Shown here piece after piece: positions 1-11,309 of a stretch of DNA of 64,000 nucleotides. A model generated the notes under the pieces. That model had not been told where the DNA came from. It saw nothing but the letters and a program-made list of their open reading frames with translations, and did no database searches. Made by a program: the position numbers and the translations under genes. The stretch spans positions 372,001-436,000 of the forward strand of contig OX381708.1 of NCBI GenBank assembly GCA_947462335.1. The letters run 5' to 3'. Each line of letters begins with the position of its first letter. The first letter of the stretch is position 1. This DNA is from Harmothoe impar (taxonomy: Eukaryota > Annelida > Polychaeta > Phyllodocida > Polynoidae).

Positions 1-65
1 ACGTCCCACAGACCCCCCCTGGACACCCCCCTGGACACCCCCAGGATGCCGGATACAGCCCAAGG
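1..65 (+). CDS. Gene A exon 1 (5' end outside window)
   Basis: The stretch is open in all three frames and ends in a good donor (CCCAAG|GTAAGG). The reading used is Pro/Gly-rich (PPGHPPGHPQDAGYSP), because its phase-2 end joins exon 2 at 2641 (AG+G gives Arg) without a stop. The acceptor lies before the window, so the true start is not visible. The repeated CCCCCTGGACA makes this low-complexity, so coding status rests mainly on the donor and the phase match. The first ~430 bases of the intron hold short TAACCAGCT-type repeats and TATAAGCC-family debris. Confidence 0.45.
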
Positions 66-791
66 TAAGGAGGCCTAACGAGCATTGTGCAGGAATATTG
101 GGTAAATTGGTTAATCCATAACCAGCTGTCCCTACCCCATAACCAGCTAGTCATCATAGAGCTAAACACCCTACAGCACTAACCAGCTCGTTACTCCATA
201 ACTCACAACGAGCAACCACCCTAACCACCCTAACCACACTAACGTGCTCGTTAGCGTAGATTCCGAAATAAGCCTCTAGTGCGTGTTATACATTGTATAA
301 GTCTAGGTGCGAGTAATACGAGGGTTTTTGAAAATATAGAAAAGTACTAAACAATTTTCAGACCTCCGGTGCCGGTTATAAGATTCTCCCAAAGTCGGAG
401 TGCGGGTTATACGTGAAGTGTGGGTTATAGGCAGAAATTTACAGTACCTCCCAAATCAACAACCCAGCCCAACACAAGCACCGGCTAACGAGTCTGCACT
501 TAATGAGATCTATCTCACTTACAACTTGATATTGTAATTACACTCAGTGCAAATGATGTGAGATTGTCTGTAATTATAATTCTACTTACAATGTATCATT
601 AGGTTTCTGTGTGATATTGTGCCCCAGTCATTATAGATGTACAAACATGCCTCCTATAACTCTGTGTCATGAGACGCGGTAAGTGGACAGGCTGACAGCT
701 GTGAGAAGGCTCGGTGTGATATTGTACCCTGACTAATGGTGACAGCTACTTACGGTGTCACACAGGTAATGACAGGTAGAACTGCGGCACA

Positions 792-1740
792 GTGCATTCA
801 TGCATCATGCCCCTGGTCGTCATGATACATGAATGCAGCATAGCGCATTAGTGCATCATATCCCTGGTCGTCATGATACATGAATGCAGCATAGCGCACT
901 AATGCATCATATCCCTGGTCGTCATGATACATGAATGCAGCATAGCGCACTAATGCATCATATCCCTGGTCGTCATGATACATGAATGCAGCATAGCGCA
1001 CTAATGCATCATATCCCTGGTCGTCATGATACATGAATGCAGCATAGCGCATAAGTGCATCATATCCCTGGTCGTCATGATACATGAATGCAGCATAGTG
1101 CATTAATGCATCATGTCCTTGGTCGTCATGATGCATGAATGCAGCATAGCGCACTAACGCATCATATCCCTGGTCGTCATGATACATGAATGCAGCATAG
1201 TGCATTAATGCATCGTGTCCTTGGTCGTCATGATGCATGAATGCAGCATAGCGCACTAATGCATCATATCCCTCGTCGTCATGATACATGAATGCAGCAT
1301 AGTGCATTAATGCATCATGTCCTTGGTCGTCATGATGCATGAATGCAGCATAGCGCACTAATGCATCATATCCCTGGTCGTCATGATACATGAATGCAGC
1401 ATAGTGCATCTGTACATCATATCCCTGGTCGTCATGATACATGAATGCAACATAGTGCATTAGTGCATCATATCAGTGGTCGTCATGAACGATGCATAGA
1501 TGCAACATAGGGCATTAGTGCATCATGTCCTTGGGCGTAATGATGCATAAATGCAGCATAGTGCATTAGTGCATCATGCCTTTGGTCGTCATGATGCAGC
1601 AATGCACTATGCTGCTTTCATGGACATGATGCATGAAAGCAGCATAGTGCATTACTGCATCATGTCCTTGGCGTCATGATGCATAAAAGCAGCATAGTGC
1701 ATTAATGGCAATAATCCATCATATCAATAACATTGTTATC
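792..1740. repeat. 51-bp minisatellite
   Basis: About 13 good and several degenerate units of 51 bp (core TGATACATGAATGCAGCATA ... CCTGGTCGTCA). Units resemble half of the dispersed GCATGATGCATGAATGCAGC repeat seen elsewhere in the window, so the array probably grew from one copy. The 220-codon minus ORF is a by-product of the 3n unit. Confidence 0.9.
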
Positions 1741-1821
1741 GGTCTTCATAATGCATGCAGCCGTGGTGAGTAACTCGCCAGTGCTGCATGCATACATGTA
1801 TACATAAAGGACGGTACATGA

Positions 1822-2503
1822 TGCATCATGGGGCGGCAGTGCTGCATCATGAGGCGGCAGTGCTGCATCATGGGGCGGCAGTGCTGCATCATGAGGCGGC
1901 AGTGCTGCATCATAAGGCGGCAGTGCTGCATCATAAGGCGGCAGTGCTGCATCATGAGGCGGCAGTGCTGCATCATGAGGCGGCAGTGCTGCATCATAAG
2001 GCGGCAGTGCTGCATCATGAGGCGGCAGTGCTGCATCATAAGGCGGCAGTGCTGCATCATAAGGCGGCAGTGCTGCATCATGAGGCGGCAGTGCTGCATC
2101 ATAAGGCGGCAGTGCTGCATCATGAGGCGGCAGTGCTGCATCATGAGGCGGCAGTGCTGCATCATGAGGTGGCAGTGCTGCATCATGAGGCGGCAGTGCT
2201 GCATCATAAGGCGGCAGTGCTGCATCATGAGGCGGCAGTGCTGCATCATGAGGCGGCAGTGCTGCATCATGAGGCGGCAGTGCTGCATCATGAGGCGGCA
2301 GTGCTGCATCATGAGGCGGCAGTGCTGCATCATAAGGCGGCAGTGCTGCATCATAAGGCGGCAGTGCTGCATCATAAGGCGGCAGTGCTGCATCATGGGG
2401 CGGCAGTGCTGCATCATGAGGCGGCAGTGCTGCATCATGGGGCGGCAGTGCTGCATCATGAGGCGGCAGTGCTGCATCATGAGGCGGCAGTGCTGCATCA
2501 TGA
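1822..2503. repeat. 21-bp minisatellite
   Basis: About 32 units of GCGGCAGTGCTGCATCATGAG with G/A variants (ATGAG, ATAAG, ATGGG). Open in several frames on both strands because 21 is a multiple of three. Lies in gene A intron 1, ~135 bp before exon 2. Flanked by TACATGTATAC-type sequence on both sides (~1794 and ~2517), suggesting an inverted or duplicated flank. Confidence 0.93.
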
Positions 2504-2640
2504 GGACTCACAGACATACATGTATACGTGTATGTTTGTACCATGATGGAGCCATGATACAGCAATGTACCTTATACGCTGAGTTTGTAGAGGCATCATG
2601 CCGCCCTGACACTGTTACAGCTGTTAATGTATGGTTACAG

Positions 2641-2715
2641 GTTCTACCTGGACTACCACGTGGTCTGCCGTGTGTCTCACCTGAGGGGGGAGGAGGCCGG
2701 CATGCTGCCTGCTGT
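2641..2715 (+). CDS. Gene A exon 2
   Basis: The acceptor is TATGGTTACAG|G. The frame reads FYLDYHVVCRVSHL followed by RGEEAGMLPA, a sequence with strongly protein-like composition. It enters in phase 2, matching exon 1. The chosen donor is CTGT|GTGATGTG (phase 2), just before an in-frame TGA at 2717. It is non-consensus, but the intron start GTGATGTGTG is the same as after exon 5. If the donor is not used, the exon would end the protein at 2719. A 21-bp minisatellite finishes about 135 bp upstream in the preceding intron. A second frame is also open (VLPGLPRGLP...), so frame choice is an inference. No family recognised. Confidence 0.5.
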
Positions 2716-2879
2716 GTGATGTGTGTAGGTGTGTGTGTAGGGTGAGTGAGAGGTGAGTAGATGTGTGTGTCCACTCACGTGTAGGGGTGTAGTGGGTGAG
2801 TTGGGGTTCAGTAGTTGTGTCACACACGGCGCTCATTAACTACTGCAGCAGCAGCACGGGTGTGTGTGTGGGGGGGGGG

Positions 2880-3035
2880 GGGGGCTACCCTCTACCTGCC
2901 GCTGTCACACCTGTACAGGTGTGGCAGCGGTCAGCACGAGGTGTGAAGGCTACAGGTGTGGTATCAGGTGTGACCACCACAGGTGTGAACACTACAGTAC
3001 AGGTGTGGACACTACAGGTATCCCTATAGAGCTTC
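2880..3035 (+). repeat. Cluster of CAGGTGTG motifs
   Basis: Irregular repetition of CTACAGGTGTGG/AGGTGTGA over ~150 bp following a poly-G tract. Three copies are AGGTGTGA, the T-box half-site. It may be a degenerate minisatellite. Confidence 0.5.
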
Positions 3036-3059
3036 TACCGTTGTCATGGCTACAGGTTT

Positions 3060-4570
3060 ATTATACACCATACAGATGCTGTATAACGTGTCAAGGCCTC
3101 ACTTTTTATGCATTAACAAATCTCTGTATGTGAACATTTTTATTCCTAACCTTTCTGTATCCCTCGATTTTTAAAAGGTCGTGTCGCCCGTGTCGTACTT
3201 TACCCATGTAGAGGCACAGATTTGATGACAAATAAGGTACCTTAATGAACTGCCATTTATCGCTAACATTTGTCTCTATTATCAATTTTAAGAAATGATC
3301 CATGTCACTATCTATTGTTTCCTCCTGCCCCATGTCACTAAGCCCCAGAATGGTCCACGTGGCCAGGTCCCATTCAGGGGCCTAGGGTCATTTTCCTTGT
3401 CATTCTCACGTTCAACTCCGTGGTGTCGTGATTATATTCATGATTTTGAAGTAAAACGTTCAATTGCTTTAGGCCTAGGTTTTTAGCCTAAAAGTAAAAA
3501 TGATGGACGTCAATAATTTATGATATGGCTATTCGGGTAGATTCGTCACTCCCCGACGTTCAGCTGCAGCGGTACCCTGACCCTTTTTAATTGTTTAATG
3601 CCTGATTGTATTTGACTTTTTACCGCCGTTATTATTACGGCTATACATGCTATGAACAGGGGAGGATATGACATTTCTAAGAAACTGATAATTAACACAT
3701 CTCAATATATATAGATATATACTGATAATTAATGCATCTCAGTATGTATATATGAGGGAATTTAAAGGCGTCAATTTCACCTGCAGTCGGACAGAAGATT
3801 AGGCATTTTACCTGAAATCGACACTTTCCTTTTCCCGAGATTTTGTAAGGAAATTTAGGGGAAAATCTCGGATCTATTTGAATTACAGCAGATGTGTGAC
3901 GCAAAATGTCACATGGCTCCCCGCATGGCTCACACTTAAGGCATGTACATGCCCATTTAAACGTTCCTTAACTTCCATGATTCTATGAGGAGGTGTTATT
4001 GAACCCTCTGTCAGGACGACGAGCCCCATAAGCTTCCTAACAAACTTGTCATCTCCGAGTCTGTGAATATAACTACGTGAAATAGGTGTAATACTGCAGA
4101 TCAGGGTTACTGCTACTTCCTATATATTTCTGTGTTAATTTGTCTAAATCAGATCTCTCTTTTGGACGTTTTGCTGTCTCATAATATGATGACATATGGC
4201 CTTTGTTTAACCCATGTATTATATGGTAGTATATAAACACTATGTATGTATCTACACAACCTCTATACAGCTACAACACACACTATACATGTAGACGGTA
4301 ATACTAAACTTTTTCTGACAATAGCACACATTTATGACATGTGTAATACCTGTAGATACTCAGACAACACCCCCCCCCCCCCCCGGTCCCCACGCCTATT
4401 GTTAAGTAAGTATCACTCCCTAACTGGTGTATAAGCCGCATTCCTGACTTTGACACATTTTAAAAGCAGCAGGGGGTCTGAACATTGCTAATTGCGGTGC
4501 TATACTTATACAGACCGCTTGTCCTGTATAAAGGCTCTCTTCACATTAAAGCTGAGTCTGGCTCTGATTC
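3060..4570. other. AT-rich unique intronic sequence
   Basis: No exon with convincing splice sites was found. 3290-3390 shares TGTCACTA..CCTGTC-type phrases with the duplicated block at 52.1-52.4 kb. 4400-4570 holds a degenerate TATAAGCC-family element. A run of 16 C lies at ~4371. Confidence 0.5.
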
Positions 4571-4589
4571 AAGTCCGGCTTGTAGAGTA

Positions 4590-5045
4590 GACAGGTATAT
4601 ATGTTTAACCCACGGTGGAGAGCTAAGACAAAGGGTTAGCACCTTGGTTATATTGCATACCGAAGGTTAAGTCAGATAGACAATGGTTATGAAAAGGTAT
4701 GTAGATTAACCACAGCTTGCTGGTAGGGCGACTTGGGCTTCGCCCTCGTCTGGCCCCCACCAGCAAGCTGTGGTTAATTCTACATACCTTTTAATAACCA
4801 TTGTCTATCTGTTACTTAACCCACGGTGGGCGGCTAAGACAAAGGCTTCACACGTCGGGTATATCGTATCCCTGAGGGTTAAGTCAGATAGACAACACCT
4901 GGCCAGGGTCCTTCCATATACCCACTGCCCACTGGTCATCAACTCGTGGAATAACACCTCATCTTGACCCTGTGGAACAGTGGGTATATGGAAGGGTTGG
5001 AAGAAGCGTGTCCAGGTGTAGTCTATCTAACACAGAGACTACAGC
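4590..5045. mobile_element. Nested inverted-repeat element(s), MITE-like
   Basis: Left arm GTCAGATAGACAATGG..AACCACAGCTTGCTGG (4671-4722) pairs with 4759-4812. A second hairpin pairs GATAGACAACACCTGGCC..ATATACCCACTG (4887-4931) with CAGTGGGTATATGG..GTCTATC (4977-5027). The blocks also share a direct repeat (ACCCACGGTGG..GTTAAGTCAGATAGACAA at ~4597 and ~4818). Confidence 0.6.
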
Positions 5046-5766
5046 AGGCCATGCCGACCACCCAGGTATATGTAGAGACTCCCATAGACTCCATGCTAAC
5101 ACCTCTGTAGATGGCCTCCACACAGTGACAAGGCAGCATGCAGCTGGGGGGATGTAGGTGTGTGTGTGTGGGGGGGGGGGGTGTATTGATCCCGTACCTG
5201 GATGATATAACACACAGGTGAGGCAGACGCTACATGTAATACATGTCTACACCCTGATATTACACATTCATACCCGATATAACACTGATATATATCATAT
5301 ATACTACCTGTACCTGAAAAGTCTAAAGTACCTGATATAACACATGCACCTTGTAGTCACATTCTGGGATATCTCCACCCTACCCTCGTGCCCCTACCAT
5401 GTAGGGACTGCCCGAGCACGTTACCCCCACCGTGCAGCATGGCAATAGGGTGCCTCGACATGGGTACTCATGATCAGAATTTTGACCATGTCGCAGTATT
5501 GAATTTAACCAAAACGGCTGTGTCACTGTGTCGATTTTTATGATTGGTACTGCGGCTTTCTACAGAATGTGAATCTTTACATGGAACATGACAGAGGTCT
5601 GTTATAATGACATGACATTTGTTAAGAATGGTGTGTGCACTCCTCACCAGACTTAGTCATAAGTCGGGGATATATCCATACTGTAATATATCAAGATATC
5701 AGAGTGGGTTACCACTATCCAACCTCCACCCGCTCTATTGCAGCCCAAGGTGCTGATCCTTCACAC

Positions 5767-6000
5767 AGAGAAAACAAGTAGAATCACTGTGACTCCCGAT
5801 CACTGAGGTAACTCTCCCCAGGACTCTAAAGTGTCTCCCTAGCATTAGCAGGACTCTATAATAAGTCTATAATGACTCCTATTCTAGGACTCCCTAATGA
5901 TTGGGAGTCACTTTAGAGTTGTAGGGAGAGTTATCTCAGGGATCGAGTCCAGACTCCCATTCGGGACTCACCGTGATTCTACTTCTTTTCTCTGTGTTGC
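5767..6000. mobile_element. Inverted-repeat element upstream of gene A exon 3
   Basis: CACAGAGAAAACAAGTAGAATCAC at the left pairs with GTGATTCTACTTCTTTTCTCTGTG at the right, continuing inward through ATCACTGAGGTAACTCTCCC and GGGAGAGTTATCTCAGGGAT. Arms ~75 nt, loop ~70 nt. The right end forms the pyrimidine tract of the exon 3 acceptor. Confidence 0.6.
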
Positions 6001-6004
6001 TCAG

Positions 6005-6071
6005 CTCTGACTCTTACTGCATGGGCAGCGAGTGTCTGAAATCTGTTGTTGACTTGTGTTACATTGAAGAT
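6005..6071 (+). CDS. Gene A exon 3
   Basis: The acceptor is very good: TTCTCTGTGTTGCTCAG|C. Only the phase-2 frame is open over the whole stretch, reading SDSYCMGSECLKSVVDLCYIED with two Cys near the start. That phase matches exon 2. The donor is GAT|GTAATA (phase 0). The same frame stays open to 6332 through poly-Pro from a C-tract and Thr-His from a CA repeat, which I take as intron. The pyrimidine tract of the acceptor is supplied by the right arm of the inverted repeat at 5767-6000, so an inserted element may have built this splice site. Alternative: a longer exon to 6320. Confidence 0.45.
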
Positions 6072-6222
6072 GTAATATTTCTGTTATTGGAAAGACAACC
6101 GCCCCCCCCCCCCCCCCACCGGGCCGGACTGATGGCAGACAGTAATACACACACACACACCCTGCAGTCCACCCTCACCCCCTCCAACATTCACTACCTT
6201 AAACCCCTCACATCCTCAGACA

Positions 6223-6320
6223 GAGGCCCTGCAACTGGCCATATATATATTTCATTCTATTTGGATTTAATTCCTCTGATAATTTGCTTCCTCCGACATT
6301 TTCCCGTGTATTTTCTACAT
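6223..6320 (+). CDS. Candidate alternative gene A exon
   Basis: It has an excellent acceptor (CCCTCACATCCTCAG|A) and an excellent donor (CTACAT|GTGAGTAG). Entered in phase 0 from exon 3 it reads TEALQLAIYIFHSIWI and then hits TAA at 6271. Entered in phase 1 or 2 it is open throughout. With the phase of exon 3 it would therefore be a truncating (poison or alternative last) exon. The 54-bp array begins 33 bp after its donor. Confidence 0.3.
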
Positions 6321-6353
6321 GTGAGTAGTTGAGTGCTGAGTGTAGAGCAGCCC

Positions 6354-7909
6354 TAACAGCTCACACGGGGGTCAGCCCGGGACTGAACATGTATAAATAA
6401 GACATACTAACAGCTCACACGGGAGTCAGCCCGGGACTGAACATGTATAAATAAGACATACTAACAGCTCACACGGGGGTCAGCCCGGGACTGAACATGT
6501 ATAAATAAGACATACTAACAGCTCACACGGGGGTCAGCCCGGGACTGAACATGTATAAATAAGACATACTAACAGCTCACACGGGAGTCAGCCCGGGACT
6601 GAACATGTATAAATAAGACATACTAACAGCTCACACAGGGGTCAGCCCGGGACTGGACATGTATAAATAAGACATACTAACAGCTCACACGGGAGTCAGC
6701 CCGGGACTGAACATGTATAAATAAGACATACTAACAGCTCACACGGGGGTCAGCCCGGGACTGAACATGTATAAATAAGACATACTAACAGCTCACACGG
6801 GGGTCAGCCCGGGACTGAACATGTATAAATAAGACATACTAACAGCTCACACGGGGGCCAGCCCGGGACTGAACATGTATAAATAAGACATACTAACAGC
6901 ACACACGGGGGCCAGCCCGGGACTGAACATGTATAAATAAGACATACTAACAGCTCACACGGGGGTCAGCCCGGGACTGAACATGTATAAATAAGACATA
7001 CTAACAGCTCACACGGGGGTCAGCCCGGGACTGAACATGTATAAATAAGACATACTAACAGCTCACACGGGGGCCAGCCCGGGACTGAACATGTATAAAT
7101 AAGACATACTAACAGCTCACACGGGGGTCAGCCCGGGACTGGACATGTATAAATAAGACATACTAACAGCTCACACGGGGGTCAGCCCGGGACTGAACAT
7201 GTATAAATAAGACATACTAACAGCTCACACGGGGGTCAGCCCGGGACTGGACATGTATAAATAAGACATACTAACAGCTCACACGGGGGTCAGCCCGGGA
7301 CTGAACATGTATAAATAAGACATACTAACAGCTCACACGGGGGTCAGCCCGGGACTGAACATGTATAAATAAGACATACTAACAGCTCACACGGGGGTCA
7401 GCCCGGGACTGAACATGTATAAATAAGACATACTAACAGCTCACACGGGAGTCAGCCCGGGACTGAACATGTATAAATAAGACATACTAACAGCTCACAC
7501 GGGGGTCAGCCCGGGACTGAACATGTATAAATAAGACATACTAACAGCTCACACGGGAGTCAACCCGGGACTGAACATGTATAAATAAGACATACTAACA
7601 GCTCACACGGGGGTCAGCCCGGGACTGAACATGTATAAATAAGACATACTAACAGCTCACACGGGGGTCAGCCCGGGACTGAACATGTATAAATAAGACA
7701 TACTAACAGCTCACACGGGAGTCAACCCGGGACTGAACATGTATAAATAAGACATACTAACAGCTCACACGGGGGTCAGCCCGGGACTGAACATGTATAA
7801 ATAAGACATACTAACAGCTCACACGGGGGTCAGCCCGGGACTGAACATGTATAAATAAGACATACTAACAGCTCACACGGGGGTCAGCCCGGGACTGAAC
7901 ATGTATAAA
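6354..7909. repeat. 54-bp minisatellite
   Basis: About 29 units, very homogeneous: AACAGCTCACACGGGGGTCA, CCCGGGACTGAACATGTATA, AATAAGACATACT. Each unit has CCCGGG and a TATAAATA string. In gene A intron 3, beginning 33 bp after the donor at 6321. Confidence 0.95.
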
Positions 7910-8996
7910 TACGCGCCTTGTATGGGACGCCTCACATTCACGTCTCATGAAAGGTTTTAAATTGACAGCCCATTGAGTCGGTATCAGCGCGCTGTGGTCG
8001 GCTGTATGTGATGTTTGCTGTTTGTGTGTGTACAGTGCTGTTATAGGGAAGGTGTTGTAGTTTATTTCATGGTGAATACGGCACTCCCATTGACTTAACC
8101 AAGGAAGGCTGTATTTAACACCCCCCATGAAATAACCCTCCCCCGTATTTCACGGCCTGCTGAATACAACGGTCAGTATGCTGATGTACTACAAATCCTG
8201 TACTCCTATGGAATACAATGTTTTAGTATCACATGGCCTGTGATGACATCATTTGTTCAAATTTGAATGGCCATTTGCAAATTAACATATTTTTAGTAGT
8301 ATAAAAATAAAGGCAAAGCCCCGTATGCCACTCCTGAAGCGTTCGGCCTCATGGGATACGGCCCCAGTCTGGGGGTGCAGAGGGCCCCCCCCCCTCAGGT
8401 CGGAAAGTCGCCAAAATTAAGGGGACCATTTTTGTATAGTCTGGGTATCTTTATATCTATATCTGGGTCAGGTGACTGTATGCTGATCTGGGCTACATTT
8501 AGATAATCCAGATTCACACCGTGCTCCAATACACCACTCACAGGAAGCAGTACTCTTCTGTCCGTGTCTCATGACATTGTGACAATTGAAACGTCTTTGA
8601 CCAGCAAGCTTCAAAATGGCTGAAATGGGGGCTATGCACACAAAAGTTCCAGGGAAATTTGTAAGATATAGTGTTAAAATATCCATTAACATTTTCCGGC
8701 ATTACTGTGTGCATAGCTGATTCGCGTACTAGCCGCAGCTTCTACAAGAGAATTTACAATAGGCACAAATACAAGTTTGGCAAGTAACTCGCAGTGCTGC
8801 ATTCATGCATGGTGCCAACCGTACAAGATTAAGTAGAAGCCTTGAGCAGTTCACCTGTGCAGGTGGTAGTGTAGGGCAGGGAGTAGTGGCCAGTGTTTGA
8901 GAACCGCTCAGTGTTATATTAGAATAGGAATACCGTGCTGATAAACCGACTCGTGTCAATATTGACGCCAATAAAACAGGTAGGCCTTGTCATGGC
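7910..8996. other. Unique intronic sequence with dispersed repeat fragments
   Basis: Contains a small inverted repeat around TATTTCATGGTGAATACGG / CCATGAAATA (8053-8135) and a GCATGATGCAT-family fragment at 8770-8830. No exon found. Confidence 0.5.
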
Positions 8997-9056
8997 AACA
9001 GGTGACCCAATAAAGAGGTGAACATTCACTTCAACTCCATACAATGAGTGCTGCTC
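8997..9056. repeat. Left copy of flanking direct repeat
   Basis: ACCCAATAAAGAGGTGAACA followed by TTCACTTCAACTCCATACAATGAG. Nearly identical sequence recurs at 10427-10480, with the 19-bp array between them. Confidence 0.8.
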
Positions 9057-10233
9057 CCCTCACCCTGAGCTGCTCCCCTCACCATAAACTGCTCCCCTCA
9101 CCCTGAGCTGCTCCCCTCACCATGAGCTGCTCCCCTCACCCTGAGCTGCTCCCCTCACCCTGAGCTGCTCCCCTCACCCTGAGCTGCTCCCCTCACCATA
9201 AACTGCTCCCCTCACCCTGAGCTGCTCCCCTCACCATAAACTGCTCCCCTCACCCTGAGCTGCTCCCCTCACCATGAGCTGCTCCCCTCACCCTGAGCTG
9301 CTCCCCTCACCCTGAGCTGCTCCCCTCACCCTGAGCTGCTCCCCTCACCATGAGCTGCTCCCCTCACCCTGAGCTGCTCCCCTCACCCTGAGCTGCTCCC
9401 CTCACCATGAGCTGCTCCCCTCACCCTGAGCTGCTCCCCTCACCATGAGCTGCTCCCCTCACCATGAGCTGCTCCCCTCACCCTGGGCTGCTCCCCTCAC
9501 CCTCAGCTGCTCCCCTCACCCTCAGCTGCTCCCCTCACCATGAGCTGCTCCCCTCACCATGAGCTGCTCCCCTCACCATGAGCTGCTCCCCTCACCATGA
9601 GCTGCTCCCCTCACCATGAGCTGCTCCCCTCACCATGAGCTGCTCCCCTCACCCTGAGCTGCTCCCCTCACCATGAGCTGCTCCCCTCACCATGAGCTGC
9701 TCCCCTCACCCTGAGCTGCTCCCCTCACCCTGAGCTGCTCCCCCACCATGAGCTGCTCCCCTCACCCTGAGCTGCTGCCCTCACACTGAGCTGCTTCCCT
9801 CACCCTGGGCTACTCCCCTCACCCTGAGCTGCTCCCCTCACCCTGAGCTGCTGCCCTCACCCTGAGCTGCTGCCCTCACACTGAGCTGCTTCCCTCACCC
9901 TGAGCTGCTCCCCTCACCCTGAGCTGCTCCCCTCACCCTGAGCTGCTCTCCTCACCATGAGCTGCTCCCCTCACCCTGAGCTGCTCCCCTCACCATGAGC
10001 TGCTCTCCTCACCATGAGCTGCTCCCCTCACCCTGGGCTGCTCCCCTCACCATGAGCTGCTCCCCTCACCCTGAGCTGCTCCCCTCACCCTGAGCTGCTC
10101 CCCTCACCATGAGCTGCTCCCCTCACCATGAGCTGCTCCCCTCACCATGAGCTGCTCCCCTCACCCTGGGCTGCTCCCCTCACCATGAGCTGCTCCCCTC
10201 ACCCTGAGCTGCTCCCCTCAGCATCAGCTTCTT
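9046..10233. repeat. 19-bp minisatellite
   Basis: About 62 units of GAGCTGCTCCCCTCACCCT, with CCCT/CCAT/CATAAA variants. Flanked by a ~50-bp direct repeat (see the entries at 8997 and 10427). Confidence 0.95.
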
Positions 10234-10426
10234 CCCTCGCCCTCTGCTGCTCCCCTTATCCTGGGCTGCCCCCTTCCTCACCATGGGCGGCCCCTCTCAT
10301 CCATGGCTAAATGTCTGTCCTAACCTGAGTTATTCCCCAACCCATATCCATCATAATATGAACTCCATCTTTCTGCCATGATGTGGGTGGTTGTGTTGTA
10401 TTTGATGTTGCTGCAGTGTTGGTAAC

Positions 10427-10480
10427 CCAATAAAGAGGTGAACATTCACTTCAACTCCACACCATGAGTGCTGCATTGCC
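10427..10480. repeat. Right copy of flanking direct repeat
   Basis: Same ACCCAATAAAGAGGTGAACA block as at 8997, ending ACCATGAGTGCTGCATTGCC. Here no array follows, so it probably shows the pre-expansion state. Confidence 0.8.
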
Positions 10481-11309
10481 CTCCCCCGCCCCCCCCCCTC
10501 TCCCCCAGGGATCAATGCGGCCATTGTTTCTACTTTAACACTCATCATGGCGGCTATTTGTCAGGATGAATCATGTGTCTGCAGGTCGCCTCCATCAGCG
10601 TGATTTGCGGTATCCCGGTCTAATCTCATCTCAGTGGTTTTTTTCGTCAATGGAAAGCAGTATTCCACAATTGACAAATCAAACTTGGAATTAAAAAAAA
10701 AGGAAAAAATAGATGAATCCCAATTATGTCGTAAATAGTAGAACAAACACGGTCGGCAGACCACAAGAGGCACACAGCGCCACCTGCCACAAATACCGGG
10801 AACCACCGTCACTAATTCCTGCCGAGTGCCAGTTAAGCCGCACCAAATTAGTACCTCAACTTTTTAAAGGCGACTTGCCGTGAAGGTACCTTTGGCAGCG
10901 TCATTATTTCCTACATCCGGCATTTAAAACTGAAACTTGCTGAACCCTCTGAGGGCTGCATAGTGCTTCAACAAATCTTTTCTTGTCTTGCATTTTGCTT
11001 TTTTCAAACAGCATGCTGACCCTAGAGGGTTGATATTCTCCCGTAGGGTCACCATGATGCAGCCTTGTTGAGTAGACTTCATGCATCATGCCGACAAAGG
11101 GGATGCCGGCACAGTTAAGCCCTATGCCGTGCTTAAAGGAAAGAAACTAAAACCGGCTTAAATTGTGCGTTATTTCAGGCGGGCCGTGCACTCTGACTGA
11201 AATAATCAATGTCCTTGTACAAACACGGCACGCTGATCTTTGTGGAGGCGCGTGTTTGTCTTACTCCATCAACGTTATGTAAATCTGGCAGCCCTGCCTG
11301 ACACACTGT

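Noticed and set aside
798..2745. HHDDQG-, PPHDAAL- and MMQHCR-type repeat ORFs
   Set aside because: 51-bp and 21-bp arrays (multiples of three) on both strands.
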